Below are positions 50,547 to 58,583 of a stretch of 64,000 bases of DNA, one piece after another; position 1 is the stretch's first letter; each line of letters starts with the position of its first letter. A program made the position numbers and the translations under genes. The notes beneath the pieces were generated by a model. That model searched no databases and was not told the DNA's origin. It saw nothing but the letters and a program-made list of their open reading frames with translations. The stretch comes from UKL13-2 sp038321965. Its GTDB lineage: Bacteria > Pseudomonadota > Gammaproteobacteria > Burkholderiales > Usitatibacteraceae. The stretch spans positions 62,001 to 126,000 of the forward strand of contig JBBQFL010000006.1 in NCBI GenBank assembly GCA_038321965.1, in the 5' to 3' direction.

Positions 50547-52628
50547 ATGCCCGTAAAACTGAGCCAACAAGGCGAAATTGCACTCATTTCAATCAACAAC
50601 CCGCCCGTCAATGCTATCGGCCAGGCGGTTCGAGCAGGTCTGCTCGAGGCGGTTACAGCGGCGATCATCAATGTGGATGTGCGTGCCATCGTCATCGCCT
50701 GCGAGGGCAAGACTTTCATTGCAGGTGCGGATGTGCGGGAATTTAATCAACCGCCATTGTTGCCGCATCTGAGCGACGTGATTCACGCGATAGAGGAATC
50801 GCCAAAGCCGGTCATTGCAGCAATCCACGGCACTGCACTTGGCGGTGGATTTGAAGTCGCGCTTGGCTGCCACTATCGCATCGCCGCAGCGAGCGCAAAG
50901 CTGGGACTGCCCGAAGTCACGCTGGGTTTGTTACCGGGTGCCGGTGGAACGCAACGTTTGCCGCGATTGATTGGTGTGAAGGCCGCGCTGGACATGATCG
51001 TCAGCGGCAAACCTGTCAGCGCGCCAAAGGCGTTGGCGCTGGGCGCGATTGATGAAATTGCGGTGGGGGAACTGGTCGCTGGCGCGATAGCCTTCGCAAG
51101 CCGTCTCATCAATTCGGGGGGCGAAATTCGCAGAACACGGGCGTTGCCGGTCGAGCCTGTGCCTGCAACTTTATTTGATGATCTTGTGCGCGATGTCGCC
51201 AAAAAATATCGTGGACTAATCGCGCCTCTTCAATGCGTCAAGGCAGTACGTGGTTGCGTTGATTTGCCGTTTGAAGACGGACTCACACAGGAACGAGAAT
51301 TGTTCCTGGCGTTGAAAGCGTCGTCACAATCCAAGGCGCTGCGCCACGCATTTTTTGGCGAACGCGAGGTCGCCAAGATTCCCGGGTTGCCCGCTGCTAC
51401 CGCTGTACGCGATATCCAGTCTGCCGCCGTCATCGGCGCGGGCACGATGGGTGGCGGTATCGCGATGTGTTTTGCCAATGCGGGTATCCCTGTCACCCTG
51501 CTGGACGCAAAGCAGGAAGCACTGGATCGCGGCATGTCTACCATCGGCAAGAATTATGCGGCCACGGTTGCCAAGGGCGGACTTGCCAAAGAAGAGATGG
51601 ATCGCCGCCTTGCGTTGATCACGCCCAGCCTCAATATCGAAGCCATCAGCAACGCTGATCTCATCGTCGAGGCAGTGTTCGAAGACATCGACGTCAAGAA
51701 AACCACGTTTGAAGCCATAGACCGCATCGCCAAGCCCGGTGCGATTCTCGCCAGCAATACGTCCTATCTGGATGTGAACAAGATCGCGTCGTTTACGTCC
51801 CGTCCGGCGGATGTCGTTGGCATGCACTTTTTCAGCCCAGCCAACGTGATGAAGCTGCTCGAGAACGTCCGCACGGCAAGCACCGCGCCGGATGTGCTCG
51901 CCACCGTGATGCATGTTGGCAAGAGACTGGGAAAGGTCGCCGTGCTGGTTGGCGGTGCGGACGGCTTCGTCGGTAATCGTATGCTGGCGCAGCGTTCACG
52001 CGAAGTACTGTTTCTACTGGAAGAAGGTGCGTTGCCACAACAGATCGACAGCGTACTTTATGAGTTCGGCTTTGCCATGGGCCCGTTCGCTGTCAGCGAT
52101 CTGGCAGGTTTGGATATCGGTTGGCGCAATCGCCAGTCTCGCGCGCACTTACGCAAGCCCGGCGTTCGCGATTGCAACCTGCTCGACAAGATTTGCGAGC
52201 TGGGACGCTTCGGGCAGAAAACCAGCGCGGGCTGGTATCTCTACGAAGCGGGCAGTCGCGTGCCGCTTGCCGATCCCGTCATCGAACGCTTGATCGTCGA
52301 TCATTCGAAGGAGCATGGCATCGTCCGCCGGAACATTGAACAAGTGGAGATCCTTGAGCGCTGCCTGTATTCAATGATCAATGAAGCCGCGAAAATCTTG
52401 CAGGAAGGCGTCGCCGCGCGTGCCATCGATATCGATATGGTCTGGCTGCACGGCTACGGTTTTCCACGTTATCGCGGCGGGCCGCTGTTTTATGCCGATG
52501 AGGTTGGCGTCAAGAACGTGTTTGAAGCTATCCTCAAATATCGCGATCAGTTTGGTCCGGATTTCTGGACACCGACACCGCTACTTGAAGAAATGGCGGC
52601 GAGCGGCAAATCGTTTTACAGCGAGTGA
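50547..52628 (+). CDS. Bifunctional enoyl-CoA hydratase / 3-hydroxyacyl-CoA dehydrogenase (FadB/FadJ type)
   Basis: Two steps of beta-oxidation on one chain. 693 residues: crotonase domain 1-~190 with IAAIHGTALGGGFEVALGCHYRIA-like oxyanion residues and PEVTLGLLPGAGGTQRLP. The NAD-binding domain from about 290 shows VIGAGTMGGGIAMCFANAG, and the 3HCDH C-terminal repeats end with the second GYGFPRYRGGP. ATG 50547 is chosen because it starts the crotonase fold; the frame runs further up without a ribosome site. The thiolase gene begins at its stop. Confidence 0.94.
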   Translation: MPVKLSQQGEIALISINNPPVNAIGQAVRAGLLEAVTAAIINVDVRAIVIACEGKTFIAGADVREFNQPPLLPHLSDVIHAIEESPKPVIAAIHGTALGGGFEVALGCHYRIAAASAKLGLPEVTLGLLPGAGGTQRLPRLIGVKAALDMIVSGKPVSAPKALALGAIDEIAVGELVAGAIAFASRLINSGGEIRRTRALPVEPVPATLFDDLVRDVAKKYRGLIAPLQCVKAVRGCVDLPFEDGLTQERELFLALKASSQSKALRHAFFGEREVAKIPGLPAATAVRDIQSAAVIGAGTMGGGIAMCFANAGIPVTLLDAKQEALDRGMSTIGKNYAATVAKGGLAKEEMDRRLALITPSLNIEAISNADLIVEAVFEDIDVKKTTFEAIDRIAKPGAILASNTSYLDVNKIASFTSRPADVVGMHFFSPANVMKLLENVRTASTAPDVLATVMHVGKRLGKVAVLVGGADGFVGNRMLAQRSREVLFLLEEGALPQQIDSVLYEFGFAMGPFAVSDLAGLDIGWRNRQSRAHLRKPGVRDCNLLDKICELGRFGQKTSAGWYLYEAGSRVPLADPVIERLIVDHSKEHGIVRRNIEQVEILERCLYSMINEAAKILQEGVAARAIDIDMVWLHGYGFPRYRGGPLFYADEVGVKNVFEAILKYRDQFGPDFWTPTPLLEEMAASGKSFYSE

Positions 52629-52636
52629 GTGAGAAA

Positions 52637-53842
52637 ATGAACGACGCATTTATTTGTGATGCCATTCGCACCCCCTTTGGCCGACACGGGGGCGACCTCT
52701 CCAGCGTGCGCGCCGACGACCTCGCTGCGATCCCCATCAAGGCATTGATGGAACGAAACAGCGGCGTAGATTGGGCGCGCATCGACGATGTTTTCTATGG
52801 CTGTGCCATTCAGGCCGGCGAGGATAGCCGCAACGTGGCGCGTATTGCCTCGTTGCTGGCGGGCCTGCCGGTTGACGTGCCCGGCGTGACGATCAATCGG
52901 CTTTGCGGCTCCAGTCTCGACGCCGTCGGTTCAGCGGCGCGCGCGATTAAAAGTGGTGAGGCATCGATCATGATCGCTGGTGGCGTGGAACACATGACGC
53001 GCGCACCGTTTGTGCTGGCAAAGGCGGAAAGCGCATTTTCGAGGCAGGCACATATTGCAGACACGACGCTGGGCTGGCGATTCATCAATCCGGCGCTGAA
53101 AGCCAGGTACGGCGTCGACTCAATGGCCGAGACCGCTGAGAACGTCGCCAAAATGTTCAGTATCAACCGCGCCGATCAGGACGCATTTGCCCTGCGCAGC
53201 CAGCAGCGTTGCCAAGCCGCGCAGCTCGCGGGGATATTTCAAACCGAAATAACACCAGTGCGAATTCCACAGCGCAAAGGTAACGAGCTTGTCGTGGACA
53301 CCGACGAACATCCGCGCGCAGACACCACGCTGGCAGCACTGACGAAATTGAAACCGATCGTGAGTGAGTCCGGCACGGTGACTGCGGGTAATGCGTCAGG
53401 CATCAACGACGGCGCCTGCGCCATGCTCATCGCATCGGCGGTCGCCGCCAAGGCGCACGGCCTCACGCCGCGCGCACGCGTGGTAGCAATGGCGACTGCG
53501 GGTGTGGAGCCGCGCATCATGGGCTTCGGGCCCGCGCCCGCGATGCGCAAGGTGCTGGCGTTGGCCAATTTGACGCTGGCGGACATGGATGTCATCGAGC
53601 TTAACGAAGCATTCGCTGCTCAGGCGTTGGCGGTTCTGCGTGACCATGGCGTTGCCGACGATGCGCCACACGTTAATCCGAATGGCGGCGCCATTGCGCT
53701 AGGGCATCCGCTGGGTGCTTCGGGTGCAAGGCTGGTGATTACAGCCGTGAATCAACTGGAACGAACCAAAGGGCGCTATGCGTTATGTACGATGTGCATT
53801 GGGATTGGACAGGGGATCGCGTTGATCATTGAGAGGGTGTAG
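52637..53842 (+). CDS. Acetyl-CoA acyltransferase (thiolase), PcaF/PaaJ-like
   Basis: 401 residues; cleaves 3-oxoacyl-CoA. Nucleophile Cys in INRLCGSSLDAV, then His in NPNGGAIALGHPLGASGA, and the second Cys in CTMCIGIGQG. N-terminus DAFICDAIRTPFGR is close to beta-ketoadipyl-CoA thiolases, so a dicarboxylic or aromatic-derived acyl-CoA is possible. ATG 52637 is preferred; a GTG at 52625 overlapping the upstream stop could also serve. Two-gene unit with the FadB-type protein. Confidence 0.93.
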   Translation: MNDAFICDAIRTPFGRHGGDLSSVRADDLAAIPIKALMERNSGVDWARIDDVFYGCAIQAGEDSRNVARIASLLAGLPVDVPGVTINRLCGSSLDAVGSAARAIKSGEASIMIAGGVEHMTRAPFVLAKAESAFSRQAHIADTTLGWRFINPALKARYGVDSMAETAENVAKMFSINRADQDAFALRSQQRCQAAQLAGIFQTEITPVRIPQRKGNELVVDTDEHPRADTTLAALTKLKPIVSESGTVTAGNASGINDGACAMLIASAVAAKAHGLTPRARVVAMATAGVEPRIMGFGPAPAMRKVLALANLTLADMDVIELNEAFAAQALAVLRDHGVADDAPHVNPNGGAIALGHPLGASGARLVITAVNQLERTKGRYALCTMCIGIGQGIALIIERV

Positions 53843-54024
53843 CGAATAACGTGATGGCCAACGCGATTTCTCTTCACGCACTGGTCATCAGCATTTCGAT
53901 AAAGCCAATTCGTGGCATATGAGTTGTTAAGGCGAGCAATAGATAATTAATGCTGGCCCCTTGTCGTGAGCGTTCGCGCCAGACCGCTTCTGAAAACATC
54001 TGTCAAAACTGCTATGGACTAGCC

Positions 54025-54531
54025 ATGCCACAAAAATCAGGGACTCTTTTGCGACCGTTGCTACTCGGTTGCTTAATCGGCAGCCAGGGTGCAGGTAATT
54101 GTGCCGATGAAATTTCAGCTCCGAGCCACGCTCGCTTTGCGGTTACGGTGCCTGGGTCTGACGCCATGGCGTTTGACAAATTGCCGAAATGGGGTGACCT
54201 GACCCCACCTAAAACCACGCGCAAATCTGATGGGGCGCAAGAACAACCGATGCTCAGGCTAGAGGAGATTCAAGTTTTTGGAATCGTTGATCCCGAGGAC
54301 ATTAAAAAGGCTAGTAAATCGCCAATCGCAAAGTTGCGAGCGTTTCTAGACAAGAACGGTAAGGCACACATTCCGACATTTACTGAAAGTATTGGTACGG
54401 ATGGGAGTCGCGCGGTCAGAGTATCAACCGCTGGTCGCACTTACTGGATTGAGGAGTCGCGAGGCCAGGTAGACTGGCTCGATTTCAACACAAAAAGGAT
54501 AGCCACAAATTGTTGGGGCGGCTGCAGATAG
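54025..54531 (+). CDS. Hypothetical exported protein
   Basis: 168 residues, not recognised. The N-terminus has a basic start and hydrophobic core (LLRPLLLGCLIGSQGAG), giving a signal peptide with a possible lipoprotein cleavage at LLGC or a plain one before DEIS. The mature part has SGAQEQPMLRLEEIQVFGIVDPEDI-like polar sequence and ends TNCWGGCR with two Cys. There is no strong ribosome site. It stands alone, 182 bp after the thiolase gene. Confidence 0.5.
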   Translation: MPQKSGTLLRPLLLGCLIGSQGAGNCADEISAPSHARFAVTVPGSDAMAFDKLPKWGDLTPPKTTRKSDGAQEQPMLRLEEIQVFGIVDPEDIKKASKSPIAKLRAFLDKNGKAHIPTFTESIGTDGSRAVRVSTAGRTYWIEESRGQVDWLDFNTKRIATNCWGGCR

Positions 54532-54570
54532 ATTCAGACGGGACTAGCGGCATTTTCCTAACCATAGCCC

Positions 54571-55008
54571 CTATTTCTTCTCCCACAGCCCACCCGCATT
54601 CCGATAAAACCATCCCACAGGCAGTCGCGCAATCCAACGCTTGCCAAATGTGCTGCGCAGCTCAGGTTCCCATTCCGGGCGACGATTGGCTCGGGCAATT
54701 TCGCGATAGAGCGTAGCGCGATCCTTGTTTTCCTCATTGATCAGGCTGTCAATCATCACGCGTGTGTTCGCGTCGATCAACGCGTCATCGCGCCAGCTGA
54801 TCGCGCCATCGTGAGTCAACCCGACCGACCCGGACTCAAGATGCGGTTTCAACTGCAGGAAGCGATTGGCCATGCTCTTTTGCAGCAGCATGATCGCAGG
54901 CGTGTTGATATCGAATTCGAGCTCTTCCTGCGCTGACGCGAGCTGGGCAACGATCAGAAGCGCCGCAGACAACAGCAGGATTCTCCCAGACGAAAAAACG
55001 GGGCTCAT
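54571..55008 (-). CDS. DUF1318 (YdbL-like) periplasmic protein
   Basis: 145 residues; signal peptide 1-26 ending QLASAQ. The remainder follows YdbL/DUF1318: ESGSVGLTHDG, then LINEENKDRATLYREIA and a terminal ARLPVGWFYRNAGGLWEKK-like closure. In E. coli ydbL stands with the AsmA-like ydbH and lipoprotein ynbE; here a short lipoprotein precedes it with an ATGA overlap, but no ydbH is present in the window. Role in envelope lipid handling is inferred. Confidence 0.78.
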   Translation of the reverse strand: MSPVFSSGRILLLSAALLIVAQLASAQEELEFDINTPAIMLLQKSMANRFLQLKPHLESGSVGLTHDGAISWRDDALIDANTRVMIDSLINEENKDRATLYREIARANRRPEWEPELRSTFGKRWIARLPVGWFYRNAGGLWEKK

Positions 55009-55190
55009 GATTTCTTTGCGTCGGGCTTGGCAAACTCGGGTTTTGCTGCGGCTGGCCAGATATTGTCAATTATTTTATCGGCCGCTTTTTCAGCCGACTT
55101 GGCGGGAAAAAAAAGCGTGGAAACACAGCCCGTCATTGTGAGCGCCGTGGCGAGCACAACGGCCACGAGTAGTGTCTTTCTGGTTTTCAT
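55005..55190 (-). CDS. Short lipoprotein upstream of DUF1318 gene
   Basis: 61 residues; lipobox LTMTGC (Cys22) and a mature part of 40 residues rich in Lys, Ala and Pro (KPEFAKPDAKKS at the end). Length matches YnbE (61 residues), but the sequence is not clearly that family. Its stop overlaps the DUF1318 start (ATGA). Confidence 0.7.
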   Translation of the reverse strand: MKTRKTLLVAVVLATALTMTGCVSTLFFPAKSAEKAADKIIDNIWPAAAKPEFAKPDAKKS

Positions 55191-55263
55191 TCTTTGTCTT
55201 GATCCAACGATACGTTTTGTCTATCTGAAATGAACGTACGAGGAGAATATCCGTTTACGTTAG

Positions 55264-56163
55264 CTATGCCGGAAAAACACCCGTCGAAAGATAGCGGTCA
55301 CCACGATCACAGACGATCTGCACAACAACAGCATTTTCGACCTCTTTGGCAACTTTCACTGCCGCCGCAAGGCCGCCACCTGAGGAAATACCGGCGAAAA
55401 TGCCTTCTTCACGCGCCATTCGTCGAGTCATCTCTTCACTTTCAAGTTGGGTCACTTCGAGTATCCGGTCGATACGCGACCGGTCAAAAATCTTCGGCAA
55501 ATAAGCCTCGGGCCATTTGCGAATGCCAGGAACGTTTGAGCCATCTGTCGGCTGCACGCCGATGATCTCTATCGCAGGATTCTTCTCTTTCAGAAAACGT
55601 GAAACACCCATGATCGTACCGGTCGTCCCCATGGTGGCGACGAAATGGGTGATCTTACCTATGGTGTCCCGCCAGATCTCCGGCCCAGTCGTGAGGTAGT
55701 GGGCGAGCGGATTATCCGGGTTTGCAAACTGATCGAGAATCAACCCACCACGCTCACGCTGCATCTCAACAGCAGCGTCTCGAGCGCCTTCCATACCAAT
55801 TTTTTGTGGTGTCAATACCAATTCCGCGCCAAACGCGCGCATGGTTTGGCGGCGTTCAATGCTCAGATGCTCGGGCATGACAATGACCATCTTGTAGCCT
55901 TTGATGGCGGCTGCCATCGCCAGCGCGATTCCCGTGTTGCCGCTGGTCGCTTCGATGAGCGTATCACCCGGCTTGATCTCGCCGCGTGCTTCAGCGCGAG
56001 AAATCATTGCCATCGCGGGCCGGTCTTTCACCGAGCCGGCGGGATTGTTTCCTTCGAGCTTGGAAAGGATGACAGTCGACGAATGCACGCCGTCGTTCTT
56101 CGGAATACGCTGGAGTTTTACCAGCGGCGTGTTCCCGACAAAGGATTCAATACTCTGGTTCAT
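55264..56163 (-). CDS. cysM: Cysteine synthase B (O-acetylserine sulfhydrylase B)
   Basis: 299-residue PLP enzyme making cysteine from O-acetylserine and sulfide or thiosulfate. PLP lysine in NPAGSVKDRPA, substrate loop EATSGNTGIAL, phosphate loop GTTGTIMGVS. The arginine-rich region following PLPERR-like SIERRQTMRAFGAEL is characteristic of CysM rather than CysK. It lies 9 bp after cysB, so enzyme and its regulator are co-transcribed. Confidence 0.95.
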   Translation of the reverse strand: MNQSIESFVGNTPLVKLQRIPKNDGVHSSTVILSKLEGNNPAGSVKDRPAMAMISRAEARGEIKPGDTLIEATSGNTGIALAMAAAIKGYKMVIVMPEHLSIERRQTMRAFGAELVLTPQKIGMEGARDAAVEMQRERGGLILDQFANPDNPLAHYLTTGPEIWRDTIGKITHFVATMGTTGTIMGVSRFLKEKNPAIEIIGVQPTDGSNVPGIRKWPEAYLPKIFDRSRIDRILEVTQLESEEMTRRMAREEGIFAGISSGGGLAAAVKVAKEVENAVVVQIVCDRGDRYLSTGVFPA

Positions 56164-56172
56164 GATTGAAAT

Positions 56173-57069
56173 TTACCGCGATTGTAAGAAAGTGGGAAAA
56201 CTGGCGATGAAGTCTTTGACGAAACCCCTGAGGTAGGTGCCCCGCCGCGTGGCGAGCTTGGTGGTGCGCTCTGGAAACAGCTTGCTACCGTCGAGCGCCA
56301 CCAGATCGAGATCGCGTTCGGCATCCATCGCCACGCTGGCGATAATGCCGATGCCCAGCCCCTGCCTCACGTAGGTCTTGATCACATCCGTATCGATGGC
56401 GGTAAGGACGATGTTGACCTCGATATTGGCGTTGGCGAATGTTTCGTCCAGCGCAGTGCGGCCCGTAAACGCTGCATCGTAGGTGACGATGGGATAGCGG
56501 GCGATCTTCGCCAGCGTCAGACGCTTTTCGGTCGCGAGTGGATGGTCTTTGGGAACCACGACGCAGTGATACCAGCGATACAGGGGCTGGGTGATGAGTT
56601 CCGGGTAGCGATCCAGCGTTTCCGTCGCAATGGCAATATCGGCTTCGCCTGCAATGACGCGCTCGGCCAGTTCGCGCGGGCTTCCCTGCTGAATCGACAG
56701 TCGCACATCGGGATACTTGACGATAAAAGCTTTGATTGCGGGCGGGAGTATGTAGCGCGCCTGCATATGTGTGGCTGCGATCGTTAACGTGCCCTCGTCG
56801 GCCTTTACGAATTCCTGGCCAACACGTTTGATGTTCTCCACTTCTGCCCACAGCCGTTCGGATATTTCCAGTACGCTCACCCCTGCAGGCGTAAGTGCGG
56901 TCAAGCGCTTACCCTGCCGCACAAAAATCTCCACGCCAAGCTCACTCTCCAACTCTCGCACCTGGCGCGATACGCCAGGCTGCGAGGTATGCAGTGCCTC
57001 GGCAGCTGCGGATAGGTTCAGCTTGTGCCGCGCAATCTCTCGTACATAGCGGATTTGCTGAAGATTCAT
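56173..57069 (-). CDS. cysB: LysR-type sulfur-assimilation regulator CysB
   Basis: 298 residues. HTH at 18-40 (LSAAAEALHTSQPGVSRQ), inducer domain with YDAAFTGRTALDETF, DTDVIKTYVRQGLGIGI and a close match to E. coli CysB throughout. It responds to N-acetylserine and activates cysteine biosynthesis genes. ATG 57069 fits the family start MNLQQIRYVREIA. AT-rich promoter at 57075-57115 (with AATAATTAATCATTAC on the minus strand) could hold its own binding site. Confidence 0.94.
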   Translation of the reverse strand: MNLQQIRYVREIARHKLNLSAAAEALHTSQPGVSRQVRELESELGVEIFVRQGKRLTALTPAGVSVLEISERLWAEVENIKRVGQEFVKADEGTLTIAATHMQARYILPPAIKAFIVKYPDVRLSIQQGSPRELAERVIAGEADIAIATETLDRYPELITQPLYRWYHCVVVPKDHPLATEKRLTLAKIARYPIVTYDAAFTGRTALDETFANANIEVNIVLTAIDTDVIKTYVRQGLGIGIIASVAMDAERDLDLVALDGSKLFPERTTKLATRRGTYLRGFVKDFIASFPTFLQSR

Positions 57070-57149
57070 TGAGAACCAATATAACAATACGTAATGATTA
57101 ATTATTATATAGGCTTGCATGCGATTACTCGCCGCGGCGCATTGTCAAC

Positions 57150-57217
57150 AAACTCTAGCGTTGGTCGGCCTCTTAGCCTATTTTTGCTTGGAACGCCGCG
57201 GCTAATGGCGATCTAAG
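57150..57217 (+). repeat. 68-bp dispersed intergenic repeat, copy E
   Basis: Begins AAACTCTAGCGTTGG and contains TTTTTGCTTGGAA, shared in part with copies A and D; the end GGCGATCTA is near the GGCGTTCTA of copies B and C. It lies between comEA and cysB. Confidence 0.45.
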
Positions 57218-57275
57218 CTAGTCGATGCCGGCCGAATTGCAGTGGCCTGCATAGCTTGTCGTGAAAATATGGCCG

Positions 57276-57306
57276 AAAAAAAGCCCCGCATTGCGGGGCT
57301 TTTTTG
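57276..57306. terminator. Bidirectional rho-independent terminator after comEA
   Basis: AAGCCCCGC (57281-57289) and GCGGGGCTT (57293-57301) with a three/four-base loop ATT, flanked by A and T runs. It ends comEA transcription on the minus strand. Confidence 0.92.
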
Positions 57307-57327
57307 ACATTCGTCAGCTGAACAAAA

Positions 57328-58191
57328 TTACTTCTTTGGTGCATCAGCTTTTGGTGCGTCAGCCTTCGGTGCATCTGCCTTTGGAGCGTCAGCTTTCTTG
57401 GTGTCGTCTTTCTTGATGGGCTTGTCAGCCTTCTTGTCATCAGTAGCTTTCGCGGCTTTGTCGGCTTTGGCTTGCTTGGCGGCATCAGCTTTGGCTTTCT
57501 TTTCTTCGGCTTCTTTAGCAGCTTTGTCAGCCTTTTCTTTCTTAGCAGCTTCTGCCTTGGCCTTCTTCTCTTCAGCTTTCGCTTTCTTTTCTGCAGCAGC
57601 AGCAGCTTTCTTGTCTGCGGCGTCTTTTGCGGCTGCATCTTTCGCGGAAGGCGCAGCTTCTTTTACGTCAGCTTTCTTTGCGTCAGCAGCAACAGCTTTG
57701 TCAGCTTTCTTGGCTGGGGCTGCATCTTTTGCGGCGGCGGCAGCGGCGGCGGGTGCAGCGGCTGCGGCAGCAGCAGGTGCAGCAGCTTTTGCAGCAGCAG
57801 GCGCGGCGGCGGCAGCAGCAGCAGGTGCAGCAGCCTTAGCGGCAGCGGCGGCTGCAGGTGCAGCAGCAGCCGCAGCAGCCGCTTTAGCATCAGCGGCTGG
57901 CTTGGCATCCGCTTTCTTTTCGACGACTGCAGTGGTCTTCCCTGTCAGCGTTGCATCAGCGCCCATGGACTTCAGGGTACCTTCGCCAATACCGGGAACC
58001 TTGTCCACATCGGCCATGGTTTTGAACGGGCCATTCTTGGTGCGGTAGTCGATGATGGCTTGGGCTTTGACTTCGCCGATGCCTTTAAGGGTAATCAACT
58101 CTTCTTTTGTTGCGGTGTTCAAATTGACTGCAGCAAACGCGATGGAGATCGACGCGAAAAACGCGAAGATCGTGGCGAGGATTTTCTTCAT
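57328..58191 (-). CDS. ComEA-type helix-hairpin-helix protein with long Ala/Lys/Pro tail
   Basis: 287 residues; ordinary ComEA-like proteins in proteobacteria are ~90-110. A signal peptide (1-20, ending IAFA) and a double helix-hairpin-helix (about 24-82, LKGIGEVKA and VPGIGEGTL) that binds DNA in the periplasm during uptake. Then 195 residues almost wholly of Ala, Lys, Pro, Asp and Glu: first Ala-runs, then KKAEKKAKAEEKKAK-like helical repeats, ending with KADAP units every five residues. The tail resembles histone H1 or AlgP tails. ATG 58191 is chosen for the signal peptide. Terminator follows the stop. Confidence 0.85.
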   Translation of the reverse strand: MKKILATIFAFFASISIAFAAVNLNTATKEELITLKGIGEVKAQAIIDYRTKNGPFKTMADVDKVPGIGEGTLKSMGADATLTGKTTAVVEKKADAKPAADAKAAAAAAAAPAAAAAAKAAAPAAAAAAAPAAAKAAAPAAAAAAAPAAAAAAAKDAAPAKKADKAVAADAKKADVKEAAPSAKDAAAKDAADKKAAAAAEKKAKAEEKKAKAEAAKKEKADKAAKEAEEKKAKADAAKQAKADKAAKATDDKKADKPIKKDDTKKADAPKADAPKADAPKADAPKK

Positions 58192-58583
58192 AAGTGCTCC
58201 AAGAGTGAGTGAGATAAAACGTTCTTTGCCCCGACTGCCTCGCTGTGGAAAGCGTGCTGCTTCGGTGCGATTCTGCTGATCGTTACAACCCGTTACACGA
58301 ACCGCAATGGCTAGAACGAACTGCGGGTTGCGTGGTTGACAAGGTTGACGCTGATCGCGTTGCCAAGGAATATTTTTCCCTTTTGGCCACAATAGCGTGA
58401 GAGGAATTGCGCGCTTGGTACCGCCCCCCGACTATGCAAAAACATTCGCCATATATGCCATTGAGGATTTCCCACCAATCGCGAATACCGCAAACTTGTT
58501 GATTATATGAAATTTTTTTCAATGAAGCTAGCGCGCGGGTGGCATTTTCCCGAGACCACTAACGGCAAACGCGATACGCCGCT
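58192..58583. other. Intergenic region ahead of comEA
   Basis: 392 bp between the hldD stop and the comEA start. Several short open frames occur but none has a ribosome site with a plausible product. No repeat copy, tRNA or hairpin terminator seen. It should contain the comEA promoter. Confidence 0.5.

Noticed and set aside
57398..58048. Long Ala/Ser-rich frame on the plus strand opposite comEA
   Set aside because: It is a mirror of the repetitive Ala/Lys codons of the comEA tail, has no ribosome site and lies fully inside the real gene.
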